A DNA stretch of 64,000 bases from positions 1,624,866 through 1,688,865 of the forward strand of contig JAJLRJ010000011.1 in assembly GCA_024195265.1 (NCBI GenBank). The letters are read 5' to 3'. This document shows, piece by piece, positions 24,601 to 32,758 of the stretch. Every line of letters starts with the position of its first letter. Position 1 is the stretch's first letter. Made by a program: the position numbers and the translations under genes. Origin of the DNA: Dendrophyllia cribrosa. Lineage: Eukaryota; Cnidaria; Anthozoa; Scleractinia; Dendrophylliidae. Below the pieces are notes generated by a model, which saw only the letters and a list, made by a program, of their open reading frames with translations, did no database searches and was not told the DNA's origin.

Positions 24601-27600
24601 AATCATGTCCCAAAGTAAAGTAGGATTCACTGTTTCATCTTCTTGATATTCTTCCTGCGTTTCCTCGATAGTTGATTTTATTAGCTTTATATAATCATCA
24701 TCTTTCAAATAAGAAATATTGAGTTTCCAAAAACCTGGGCCTCTTTGGTTGGTATGAGAAGATATATTTAGAGATATCATCGAATGGTCTGTTTGAAAGC
24801 CAGGAAGTATATCAGCCAAGGTAACATTGCTCAGTATGTTTCGGGACACTAAGAAAAAATCAAGTCTGCAGTGTATTTCAGGATGCCTTTGCCGCCAAGT
24901 AAATCTTCTACAATCCGGGTTTAAGGTTCGCCACGCATCATTAAGATCCATATTTTCACAGAACTCTTTTACGACCATTTGAGCGTTGAGATGTGTTTTG
25001 GCAAGGCCCCCTCTTTTATCTTTTTCGATATCCATAACAAGATTAAAGTCGCCGCCAATGATTATTTCTTCACATTGGAAATCTAAAAGATGAGAAAACA
25101 AATTTTCAAAGAAATTTGGATTGTCATCGTTTGGTGCATATATATTCGCAATGGTAATACTCTTGCCGTTCGCTGCTAAGTCGCATATAATGTAACGGCC
25201 TTCGTCATCCATAAAAGTTTTCGATATTTTAAGATCGAAGTTGTTATTAAATAGAATGCAAACGCCAGCTTTTTTACTGGAAAAGCCACAGAAAAGGCTT
25301 TTGTAACCCCATTCTGCGGACCATAAATCCGAGGTTTCAAAGGAACAATGGACTTCTTGTAACATGTAAATTGACATATTTTTTGAACGGAGACAATTAA
25401 ACATTTCTCTTCTCTTCTCGCTACTCCCCAGACCCCGCACATTGAGTGAAGTTATTTTAATTTCATTGAAATTTCGTGTGTATAAAAACAAAGGCTAGCC
25501 TGCTTTGCTGCTTGATTGTAAGGTGCCAATATACAATAGACGTAAAAGTCGTAATTATGCCTAACAGTTAACATCCAGAATAATAAAAGTTTGTTTTTAA
25601 ATAACACCAAAACAACATGAATTATTAGCGAAAATTGAGACGTAACTAGAACAAAAAGATACACACAACAAGAAAGATAAAATTTACCTTGGTTATTTGG
25701 GAAGAACATAAATCCCTGAGAGTGTTTAAGATGTTGGATAAAGATAGCGATTAATTCTCAGAGAACGGGTTTTAGCCGTGCGTTTATATTTCTTTAGTTT
25801 ACAGATCATAATGTATTTATCAATTTTAGGACTGATTTTATCTAAGTTGCGGTTGTAGATGGCTTAAGATTATCAGGGATGTTATCGATACGATAAGTTA
25901 CATTGTCTACAATTAGATTTCTGTCTACTACTTTTGCGTTTAACCCTTTACCTCGTGCCTCAAACATCGCTTTTATTAGAGTTTTCCTTTCCATTTGGAT
26001 AGCTCTGGCGTAGTCCTGGGTGATGTACGCGTCTTTAAATGTTGAAGATTTTTTTAACCTTCCCTTCGCTCTGAATACAGTGTCTCTATCTTCCCTGCAT
26101 AAGAACCGTGCAATTATCGGTCGTGGGTAGGCATGAGACTGGTCATCCGTCGAACGAGGTTTTCCAACTCGATGAACTGCGTGGAACTGAATGTTTTCGG
26201 CGTTAATATTCATCTCGTTTTCGATTATCTCATAGATAATATCCGCGCAATTTTCTTGATTCTGTTCAGGAATGTTCATAAAACGAAGGTTCTCTTTCCT
26301 GGAATAATTCTCGAGGGCAATTATCTTTTCTTGCTCGTCTGCTAACTTTGATTTTAAATCCTGAATTTCGACCTGTTGGCTGTCAAATTTCTTCTGATCT
26401 TTAAGTAGGTCTAGATCTTGTCGTTGCTTGTCTAAACTTGATTGACATGTTTTTTTGAAATCGGAGTGGGTTTTTGTAATCTCCTGTAGGTCGCCGATTG
26501 CATCCCATGCAGCTTCCAGAGACTTTTCGACATCACTTAGGGTGGTTTTCACACCTTCAATTTCTTCTTTGAATTCGTATCTTAACCGGGAGATCTCAGA
26601 TTTTAACTCGCCAAAATGCTCTTCCATTCGATTGTCCATGCATGCAAGTTTGTCCATGATTAGTTTAAAAGACTCGGGGTCAGAGGCAGCAGAGATTCCA
26701 GGTTGGTTGCCGACTCCCATTTCGTCGCTACGTAATCTATTTCTTTTAGGGGAGGAACTTTGCACTGGTGATGAACGTTCCGAGTCAGTTCTTTTTGCCA
26801 TCAAATTAAGACTGCTGTAAAGTCTATGCTGTCCCCAATTGCCACTTTACAAAAAACAATATTTAGCACTGAAACGCAGGCTTCCACCCGTTGATGATCA
26901 CGGAGCTTCACGGACACAACCGGCCGCCATCATGCTCGATCCAATCTCAAGTTTGTACCATTCTAGTTACTAAGGAAATGACGTTATTTACTTTAGTTCA
27001 TAAGGTAAGGTTTTCACGTATCGTTTCAAACTGGAAATACGCGTCACCATTTTGAACACGAATGGTAGTGCTACCCAGTCCACGCGATAAAGAAGCGTAA
27101 TATAACCATCTACAACAATGCTTTCATAGAGTAGAAAACTCTGGTATTAGTAACATGGTTTACCTGAGATGGCTATGTAAGATGCATTAAATCCTGAATT
27201 CTGGTTGGTGACAGATGTAAACGTCACATGAATGGAATTTCCCACGGAGTACACCGGAGAAGGAATATACAAGCCATCCAATTTTACAACACTTGAAGAG
27301 GCAACATTTGTGATGGTAAGCTGTGCTCCGCCGCGCCATTTATAGCCCAATTGAAAGTGGAGGAAGTTGATTTTGATGATATCCCCACTGGGAACTGTGA
27401 TATTCCAGGCGCATATGCTGTATTGAGGGTAGTTGTTTGGAAAATTAGGGCTTGAAAAGAATCCACTTGATTCAGTAAGAAACTGCCCAGAGGTACATGC
27501 TGAAACAGAAATAAATTTCATCGACAACTGGCTTTTAAAAGTACATACATAAGTGAAATACAATTCAAAATATATTTATTATCGTGAACAGCTTCTAAAA

Positions 27601-30600
27601 ATATCCATGAAGGTTTAAAGTTGCCACTTACCAGCGGGTAAACCAGTGTAGTCCACTTGAGTATAGGTTGCCTTAAATACTTGGTCAGAATACTTGTTAG
27701 TATTATCAGACACAAACAGCACCTTCAGGTTCTCACGGAATGAATAATATACCACATAGTCAATGAGTCGACCACACATTCTTCCCTTTGGAGCACCATC
27801 ACCAGAAAAGGAACCATTTTTAATTTCCAGATAACCACAACTACAAGACGCGCCGCATGGTTGAACGTTCAACACCTCAATAACCAGCTTCACCCGTTTT
27901 CCTTTACTTGCTCTGATTTGCCAGCTGCACGTCTGGCTGATCGAGTAACTCCCGGGGTAGAAAGGACTGGTGATGACTCCTGACGCGTCATTTAGGGTCA
28001 TCGGATTTGGACACACTGCATGACAAAACAAATCAACAACAAATGATCTTCAGTCACCGGACCTTGCAACCTTAAAAACATAAATTCCGTTATGTTCATG
28101 AAAATAAATGTATCAAAAACAATTTATTTTCTCGTTTATTCTCTTTGACCGCGTCCAACATATAAGGCAGCTCAGTTGGAGAGTATTGCCTTGGCAAAGC
28201 GGCGGTCGCGAATTCGAATGCTGTCAAAGCCTCGAAACTTCTTCCAGGCTTCAATCGCGATTACAATCATCCGATTCATGGCTATTAATGCTCACCTGAC
28301 TCATAATTGACGGCCGTGTAAGATGCATTGAATCCTGAGTACTGATTTGTCAGTGATGTGAATACCACTTGAATGGAATTACCCACAGAATACAACGGAG
28401 AAGGAAGAGAAAAACCATCCAATTTATCACCACCTGAAGTAACATTTGTGATGGTAAGCCATGCCCCACTCCATTGCAAGCCCAGTTGAAAGTGGAGGAA
28501 GTTGATTTTCATAATGTAACCACTGGGAACTGTGATATTCCAGGTACATCTGCTGTATTGAGGGAAGTTGTTTGGAAAGTTAGGGCTTGAAAAGAATCCA
28601 CTTGATCCATTAAGAAACTCTCCAGAGGTACAAGCTGAAAAGGAAGTCAACTGTATTGAAACGTGGCATTAGCACATACAGCTAGTAGTGAAATGTGATT
28701 TAAAATACATTTTGAACACTTCTGAAAATAACCCTGAAGCAAGAAGTTGCTACGTACCAGCGGGTAAGCCAGTGTAGTTCACTTGAGTATAAGTTGCCAT
28801 AAATCCACGGTACCAGTCGTCAGCATTACTATCAGAGACAAACAACACCTTCAGGCTCTCATTAAACGAATAATATACTACATAGTTATTGCGCAAACCA
28901 CACAGTCTTTTTCTTGGAGAACCATCGCCAGAAAAGAACCCATTTTGAATCTCCAGATAATTACATGTGCAAAATACTCCGCACGGTTGAATGTTCAATT
29001 TCTCAATGATCAATGTAACGCGGCATCCTTTGCTTGCTGTAATTTTCCAGCTGCACGTCTGGTTGACGGAGTAAGGCCTGGGGTAGAAAGGACTGGTGAT
29101 GACTCCTGGTGTGTCATTCAAGGTCATAAGATTTGGACACACTGCATGAAAGTACAGATCAATAATAATAAATGTTATTCAGTCACAAGAGCATGAAACC
29201 TGAAAAAACCTAAATTCTATGTTGCGAAATGTTAAAACATAAAACCAATCTGATACCGCATTAGTTTAATGCACTGTCTGTAAAGATAACGTTAAACCTA
29301 CCAACTCACACGCATAACGCATGCGGATCGAAAACATCGATCACACGCATACAGGACAATTTCACACGCCTGACTCACAATTCCGGACTACTTTTTCATT
29401 AATCATTAACGTGAAAAATTGAATTCAATTTCCACCCAAAATAGTCCAGTTAACGGCGCTAAATCTCGCCAAGATATGCGTGATCTCGTCGAGATAAGCG
29501 CTATCTCAGCAAGATCGCGCCGAGTATTTGAGCACTGCAACATTCAGCAACCTTCGGAAATAATCGGAACATCTTCGAGAATCTTCGAAAATGTTCGGGA
29601 TTCGTCCGAACATCTTCGGCAATGTTCGGGAAGTCGTCGGAATTTTTTCGGAAATTCGGGTAATATGGATACGAAAATCACACGCATTCGACATAGGAAA
29701 AGTTGGCAGCTATATAACGTCAAACTCATACTCTAGTGAATACTGGTCTCCAACCCCTCATTAGTTTTTCCTTGGAAATGTTATAACAAATCTGGGACAT
29801 GATTTGTGCGCTTCCCAGTCCACATCGAAAAGCAGCATTATGTAACCACCCACACGACTACTATGACGACGACAAAGGTTTTGATATCAGTAATAAGACT
29901 CACTTGACTTTAGTTAACTGGATTTATACATATAACTTGACATTGAAAATATTTGGCCCAAAACCTTTTATCTTCCGCCATTGTAAACGCGAATAACGCG
30001 CTGGATACGAGTTGCTCTGCTTCTGGGCACAGTCCACATCGTACGTAAAGAAGCGTAACCACTCACATAATTGCCGTAATGGAGTTAACAGAAAACTCTG
30101 ATATCAGTACTAAGACTCACCTGACTCATAACTGACGGCCGTGTAAGATGCATTAAATCCTGAGGACTGATTGGTGACAGACGTAAAAGTCACTTGAATG
30201 GCATTCCCCACAGAGTACACAGGATCAGGAAGAGACTGACCATATAATGTACCACCACTTGAAGCAACGTTTGTGATGGTAACACGGTCACGCAATGATG
30301 GATCCAACTCAAAGTGGAGGAAGCTGATTTTGATGATATACCCACTGGGAACTGTGATATTCCAGGTGCATGCGCTGTTTTGAGGATAGTTGTTTGGAAA
30401 ATTAGGGCTTGAAAAGAATCCACTTGATCCATTAAGATACTTTCCTGATGAGCAGGCTGCAAATGACATTTACATTTTTGTCAGGACTATTGATTATTGT
30501 GTGATATCCGTCATCCGGATTCTTTTTCGTAAAATAACTGGCATAGGCATATACAAAAGTTATACATTATACAAACGTACAACATAGACAACAAAGAGCA

Positions 30601-31196
30601 AAGGTTCTTGCCTAATGCCTAACAAAAAATGGCTCAATTTCAAATTAATTCCTTTGAGCTTGCTTTGCAGCTGCAATTCAGCAGCCGCATTAAAAAAAAC
30701 ATCTTTTGTCATAAGGAATATTCCCAGGAATTCATTTGTACTTACACGAAGAAGAAACTGATGCCTGAGCCCACTGTACTCCCACCATCACATCTGTAAG
30801 CGGAATGAAAAGCATTCGTAAAATCATTTACTTTCATTGCCAAAACTTGTGGTTCTATATTTTTGCGTCCGTTAAAGTCTTGAATTGTACGTGGTCATTA
30901 AAATAAAGCTGTCAATCAGTTTTTTACTGTAACAAGGGGACAAAGCGACCCCCCCCCCCCCCCCCCTCCCCCCTTGGATAGGATACTAGTCCATTGCAGG
31001 GTTTATCAGATCAGATCAAACGCTTGACGCGCTACCCGCTGGCCACAGCGACCACGCTTCCGGTTTTGTATAAAATATTTTTTTGAAATTTCCGATGTTT
31101 GACTATTCAAGGTCGCTCAAACGAAAGGTAGACTAATGAATACTCACAGGAAGTCAGGGTGAGCAACGACAGAATAACCTTCTTGTTTCGCTCCAT
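16300..31196 (-). CDS. CUB/D8C type I receptor gene, spliced coding region (3' end not found)
   Basis: Eleven exons join in frame on the minus strand: 31148-31196, 30746-30793, 30121-30456, 28758-29141, 28296-28634, 27632-28015, 27164-27499, 20531-20911, 19632-19725, 17986-18194 and 16300-16530. Together they encode about 930 residues: signal peptide, five CUB domains, a D8C domain, a fibronectin-III-like juxtamembrane region and one transmembrane helix followed by WRRTRHG. Domain-bearing exons 3 to 8 are all phase 1-1, the pattern of shuffled extracellular modules. CUB and D8C domains bind extracellular ligands; the juxtamembrane part resembles that of receptor tyrosine phosphatases or kinases, but no catalytic exon was found. 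The last exon ends on a donor, so a tail must follow. The ligand and pathway are unknown. Confidence 0.85.
16684..16840. repeat. G-rich dispersed repeat
   Basis: Opens with gtggcgggtccaaactcc and holds three gattctggtggga-type G-rich units; a related copy is at about 32490-32600 (gagactggtggg shared) and a reverse copy at 51950-52020. The run of G tracts could form quadruplexes. The ORFs across it are low complexity and not genes. Confidence 0.5.
17565..17898 (-). mobile_element. tRNA-derived SINE
   Basis: Read on the minus strand it starts with box A-like ggtggtgtagtggtgagag and box B gggttcgattccc. A second box B copy (gggttcgatttcc) follows about 60 bp on, then a conserved core (ctccgggtactccggtttt). 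It ends in a (TTTA)n-type tail at 17568-17590. It lies in the receptor intron between exons 10 and 11, same strand as the gene. Confidence 0.75.
17986..18194 (-). CDS. Receptor exon 10: FN3-like region
   Basis: It encodes YFQIIVLQLKKGG and, further on, YNTAEF, FTVGDGKYY and SDVTE. The YxxIV, TAEF and VGDGKxY elements are typical of the membrane-proximal domain of receptor tyrosine phosphatases and their cnidarian relatives. Phase 2 in, phase 1 out; both neighbours match. Confidence 0.85.
18398..18465 (+). repeat. tRNA-like SINE head
   Basis: Box A-like tggccaagtgattagggcg and box B-like ggtcccgagtttaagtc at tRNA spacing. No body recognised; C-rich repeat follows directly. Confidence 0.5.
18470..18800. 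repeat. C-rich repeat (aataagccccc type)
   Basis: Repeated ttaagccccc / tctcttttaactccccta phrases and a C run of nearly 40 bases. The same phrase resumes at 19553-19600, beyond the LINE fragment, which suggests that the LINE fragment landed inside this repeat. Confidence 0.6.
18805..19552 (+). mobile_element. 5'-truncated non-LTR retrotransposon (pol C-terminal end)
   Basis: The reading frame to 19390 encodes the region downstream of the RT catalytic core: LGWSDHIEKVTKKVASGIGA, LIYQALIQPHFDYCNIVWG, LQKLQNRAARVLT and YSGAMLWNSLSHNVRKAESL. These phrases are typical of CR1/jockey-type cnidarian LINEs. EN and the RT core are absent. A 3' tail of TATC repeats follows aataaagat. It sits antisense in the receptor intron between exons 9 and 10 and cannot move on its own. 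Confidence 0.85.
19632..19725 (-). CDS. Receptor exon 9: start of FN3-like region
   Basis: This 94-bp exon encodes DPPTFSLLSFAETEAVVQLV and then NGNTVR. Acceptor ttctgcag, donor gtactg. It is the only exon seen that converts phase 1 (end of the D8C exon) to phase 2 (start of exon 10), and the joined protein reads smoothly as NGNTVRYFQIIV. Missed by length-filtered ORF scans. Confidence 0.8.
19879..20054. mobile_element. Pogo/Tigger-like MITE
   Basis: The left end cagtagaatcccgttaactc and the right end gttagcaaggttctattg are inverted. The interior repeats ttcgagttatccga. Non-coding; receptor intron between exons 8 and 9. Confidence 0.65.
20531..20911 (-). CDS. Receptor exon 8: D8C (uromodulin/GP2-type) domain
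   Basis: The exon encodes about 127 residues: ECSNYRF, CDDTLSKGWYRFSG, ESCVDLGQCGT, PGWLNGSHP, VQRRVCF, CCAYS, NCEGFYIYKL and CNSRYCG. Cysteine spacing and the GWYRF, CGT..PGWL.G.HP and F.Y.L motifs are those of the D8C domain of uromodulin, GP2 and related cnidarian receptors. It has phase 1 at both ends and ends KPWTPG before a gtaaaa donor. Confidence 0.9.
21703..25491 (-). CDS. LINE ORF2: endonuclease-reverse transcriptase
   Basis: The 1,262-codon frame carries an N-terminal APE-type endonuclease (residues about 10-240: ITSLNVRGLG, LQEVHC, IYAPNDD, IIGGDFN, RLDFFLV, TDHSMISL). A reverse transcriptase follows at about 490-780 (RPLTLLNCDYKIATKAIANR, QTGFIKGR, FVDFEKAFDS, RGVRQGCPLSPYLF, catalytic YADD near 710). 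Near residue 1140 is a C-terminal zinc knuckle-like CxxC..H....C (NCTFCGKGSEELTHLFWHC). This matches L1/Tx1-clade proteins at their usual length. No ATG precedes the endonuclease: a TAG lies two codons before the first sense codon used here (TTG), and the first in-frame ATG is codon 30. All catalytic motifs look intact. Confidence 0.93.
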   Translation of the reverse strand: MFLYTRNFNEIKITSLNVRGLGSSEKRREMFNCLRSKNMSIYMLQEVHCSFETSDLWSAEWGYKSLFCGFSSKKAGVCILFNNNFDLKISKTFMDDEGRYIICDLAANGKSITIANIYAPNDDNPNFFENLFSHLLDFQCEEIIIGGDFNLVMDIEKDKRGGLAKTHLNAQMVVKEFCENMDLNDAWRTLNPDCRRFTWRQRHPEIHCRLDFFLVSRNILSNVTLADILPGFQTDHSMISLNISSHTNQRGPGFWKLNISYLKDDDYIKLIKSTIEETQEEYQEDETVNPTLLWDMIKLKVREKSLKYSADKKRKTNNRETSLEKKIFILEKELENPILEEIQKKDIIENLEFSKRELEEIVRVRTKGAILRSKTKWYNEGEKNTSYFLNLEKRHFKLNTITQLKTSDDTFITSDKDILITCETFYRDLYKTRKPINGECEFFENVNTKKLDPFEASFCEGLLSKQECFEALKDMEPEKSPGSDGLPADFYKMFWNGLASPLLKALNYAYEAGNLSITQKRGIIKLIPKKDSDPHLIKNWRPLTLLNCDYKIATKAIANRLKKVIPKLINNDQTGFIKGRFIGENILLIDSVIKYAAEKNISGLLLFVDFEKAFDSLEWTFINRTLEYFRFGPSFTEWIKLFYRDIESCVLNNGWSTSFFKPQRGVRQGCPLSPYLFILSAEVLANAVRKSKIIKGIFVNNEEIKLSQYADDTTFILDGTKDSLSAAFNLLERFGSVSGLRLNYKKTEALWIGSNTGKKEKLFPEKDLKWPETKVKSLGVWLSTDPYITMKVNYREKLEKIRCVLNCWKYRRLTFVGKILVLKSLAASQLTYILAPLTTDDKTLKEINDVFYTFLWNNKGDKIKRNIMINDYGKGGLKMIDIFSYNKSLKTTWIKKYLDDENSGKWKLFLERELEKYDGKLIFSGNLNRKDTLETFHVTNPLFKELLCIWAEVNFNPQINSKQQFLEQPLWHNSLIRVDNKPIVFKQLISKGILKIKHLMKDQDKFFSFAEFRTTYNIQMQPLTFHGLISSIRSISISSKAVSNETDYEDFFSAFIKCIKANKLVYRKLVSSKSFNPEKSQTKWNANCEIDNCCKPDWIKAYTLAFSCTKSTKIINFHFRFLHRILPTNSFLSKIGIKDNPNCTFCGKGSEELTHLFWHCNKTASFWDDLLLWLKTKTLIPNDYQKNMAILLGLRPDNSRHYSVQLNLCFLLAKYFIWCCKIKETFLSIRGFLFVLSTQYKIELNATSNNNKKWAPLAQHLR
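25842..26801 (-). CDS. LINE ORF1: RNA-binding protein
   Basis: From ATG at 26801 (MAKRTDSERSSP) the frame gives 319 residues. There is a basic Ser-rich N terminus, a coiled coil at about 60-155, then the L1 ORF1p RRM-like and C-terminal domain (ENLRFMNIPEQ, HAVHRVGKP, RPIIARFLCREDRDTVFRAK, DYARAIQMERK). L1 ORF1 proteins form trimers through the coiled coil and coat the element RNA. Uninterrupted. Confidence 0.92.
   Translation of the reverse strand: MAKRTDSERSSPVQSSSPKRNRLRSDEMGVGNQPGISAASDPESFKLIMDKLACMDNRMEEHFGELKSEISRLRYEFKEEIEGVKTTLSDVEKSLEAAWDAIGDLQEITKTHSDFKKTCQSSLDKQRQDLDLLKDQKKFDSQQVEIQDLKSKLADEQEKIIALENYSRKENLRFMNIPEQNQENCADIIYEIIENEMNINAENIQFHAVHRVGKPRSTDDQSHAYPRPIIARFLCREDRDTVFRAKGRLKKSSTFKDAYITQDYARAIQMERKTLIKAMFEARGKGLNAKVVDRNLIVDNVTYRIDNIPDNLKPSTTAT
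27164..27499 (-). CDS. Receptor exon 7: CUB domain 5 (short type)
   Basis: It encodes a CUB domain from ACTSGQFLTESSGFFSSPNF through CAWNITVPSGD to NSGFNASYIAISG, with only the first Cys pair. 336 bp, phase 1-1. The next intron downstream holds the inserted LINE. Confidence 0.9.
27632..28015 (-). CDS. Receptor exon 6: CUB domain 4 (long type)
   Basis: A 384-bp exon encoding a CUB domain: VCPNPMTLNDASGVITSPFY, QTCSWQI, QPCGASCSCGYLEIKNG, RMCG, LKVLFVSD and TQVDYTGLPAG. It has an extra Cys cluster and is closest to exon 4. Phase 1-1. Confidence 0.9.
28165..28270 (+). repeat. Decayed tRNA-like SINE
   Basis: Box A-like cagctcagttggagag and box B-like ggtcgcgaattcgaatgc at tRNA spacing, inside the receptor intron between exons 5 and 6. 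Confidence 0.5.
28296..28634 (-). CDS. Receptor exon 5: CUB domain 3 (short type)
   Basis: A 339-bp exon, phase 1-1, encoding ACTSGEFLNGSSGFFSSPNF through CTWNITVPSGY to GFNASYTAVNYESG. Very close to exons 3 and 7. Confidence 0.9.
28758..29141 (-). CDS. Receptor exon 4: CUB domain 2 (long type)
   Basis: A 384-bp exon, phase 1-1: VCPNLMTLNDTPGVITSPFY, QTCSWKI, QPCGVFCTCNYLEIQNG, RLCG, TQVNYTGLPAG. Same length and Cys pattern as exon 6. Confidence 0.9.
29260..29720. repeat. Repeat with TTCGG-rich internal tandem
   Basis: 29560-29665 is built of short variants of aatcttcgaaaatgttcggg. The flanks carry cacacgca motifs at both sides (29305-29365 and 29680-29690). Non-coding; receptor intron 3. 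Confidence 0.5.
30121..30456 (-). CDS. Receptor exon 3: CUB domain 1 (short type)
   Basis: A 336-bp exon, phase 1-1, encoding CSSGKYLNGSSGFFSSPNF through CTWNITVPSGY to GFNASYTAVSYESG. It follows the signal peptide exons directly (SSS + S C). Confidence 0.9.
30746..30793 (-). CDS. Receptor exon 2: signal peptide C-terminal half
   Basis: A 48-bp micro-exon (acceptor cttacag, donor gtaagt) encoding YVMVGVQWAQASVSSS. Likely signal peptidase cleavage after AQA. Paralogue of 1312-1359. Confidence 0.85.
31148..31196 (-). CDS. Receptor exon 1: start codon and signal peptide
   Basis: It encodes MERNKKVILSLLTLTS plus one base; donor gtgagt. The exon itself begins at 31205 after a strong pyrimidine-rich acceptor, so 9 bases of leader precede the ATG and another leader exon lies upstream. 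Paralogue of 6544-6592. Confidence 0.85.
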
Positions 31197-32311
31197 TTAA
31201 ACAGTCTAAAAGAAAAACAAAGAAAAGAAAATTATTATCTTAGAAATTAATATTTCACCTCTGGCGTGATATAGCTGTTTCGGTTGATATCGTTCCAGAC
31301 AAAAAAAAAAAAAAACACGCGTTCGTGGAACTCAGGTGTGATCGTCCCAGAAAGACTGAGGTGGAAATCAAACTATTTTGCGAACCAGACTCACTACAAA
31401 TATCCTTCAAATATCCTTTTCCGTCCCGATATTTTTTCAAATATCCTTTTCCGTTCCGAGTTTGTTCGTTTTCCAATGTGACCGCCGCCATTAGTTGACG
31501 CCATTTTGAAATTAATACTTAAACTTTAAAAATTCAGGATTAACTTTTCTAGCTTCCATTCGAGAAACTGGCGCATGCTCCGTCGTGACAGTATCCCTTT
31601 GAGAAGGATCAACGTAAATGGGACATGTGTAGTGCGAGAGAGTCACGCGAGTTATTCGAGTCGGAACACGCGATGCGCGGCATGCGACGAGAAATAACGC
31701 CTGGTCATAAATAAAAACAATATGCGGTGTGTTAGAAATTGCATGGTCTCCTCCGATAAAAAGGCGGGGAGGATAGCACTCCATATAGGGTGAAACCAAT
31801 AAATAATGAAACAAACTTCCCTAAGGAAACTTTACAATTTTTGGTGTATGTAGGTCCAGACCGAGATGTATGAATTGTATTAGCTCAATTTTTATATCTC
31901 AGCCATAGAATTTTTCTCTTGTAAAAATAGAGTGGCAAACATTTGTGCTCTCATTTATGACTGTCAATCAATTCACTGCGCCATCTACATTTAGCTATCT
32001 ACGCTCTCTCTTTCTCTCCCTCTCTCTCTCTCTCCTCACCCCCCACCGGTCGGGAGAAAGGATACAAATCGAAAAACAGATTTTCATGAACATCGCATTG
32101 AAAGCTTCACACATTGAAAAGCATTATTATTTTAACGTGAAACCCGGGGCTCGACCTAAGCCTCTTATTTTATTTCCGCCTGTATTCGTTCAATTACTTT
32201 ACATCCCAGAGGCATTTTTTTCACCTGGGGTTTTGCTCTTGTCGCTCGTGAAAAGAAGGCTAATTTGATTTCTAACAACAGATAATGAGTAGTAAAATAG
32301 TCATTTCTTAC

Positions 32312-32420
32312 CCTTAAAATTTGGGCGCTATCATAGAGAATCTCCTCCGATATCCTCAGGGTCCTTAATGTGATATGAACACTGAAGATATCAAAAGAAT
32401 GCAGATATGACATTTCTAGC
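32312..32420 (-). other. Candidate receptor 5' leader exon (copy A)
   Basis: Donor aagg/gtaagaaatg at 32311/32312. The flank upstream in gene direction (ttcttttgatatctt) matches the copies near 8621 and 34585. It lies 1.1 kb upstream of the exon that carries the receptor ATG. Confidence 0.45.
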
Positions 32421-32531
32421 GTTTTTATTGGTTCAACGGAAACAGGTTATCAGCTCATGTCCAAATTTCTCACTTCCTGTAGCTAGCCAGTGGCGAATCA
32501 TCGTAAGGGGGAAGTGAATAAGGTGAGGGGC

Positions 32532-32592
32532 GGGGGGGGGGGGGGGGGGGGGGGGTGAAAATGTTAGAGACTGGTGGGAAGGGGGGGGGGGG
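32532..32592. repeat. G homopolymer runs
   Basis: Runs of about 24 and 12 G inside a copy of the G-rich dispersed repeat. Confidence 0.9.
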
Positions 32593-32758
32593 AATGGGGG
32601 GTGTCTTTATATAAAGGAAACCTTCAAAACTGTTGTGACAACCCTGCAATAAATAACGTGACATGGGGGAGTATATAGAGTAATGCTGTCGATCCTCGTT
32701 GCATATTTCAAAGCGTCCTCTGTTTTCCAATTGTAGCTTTATCCCTTTAGAAACGTTT

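Larger units (their letters stand above)
21204..26945 (-). mobile_element. Near-complete two-ORF LINE (Tx1/L1-like)
   Basis: The element reads on the minus strand: 5' UTR (26945-26802), ORF1, a 350-bp spacer, ORF2, a 3' UTR with a (TA)n tract (21570-21608) and a poly(A) at about 21462-21438. About 200 bp of other sequence and a second poly(A) at about 21235-21204 follow. The 9-bp sequence ctcaagttt flanks both outer ends (21198-21206 and 26946-26954), the last three bases overlapping the poly(T); I take it as the target-site duplication. Both ORFs are uninterrupted. The element lies in the receptor intron between exons 7 and 8, in the same orientation as the gene. Confidence 0.85.
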
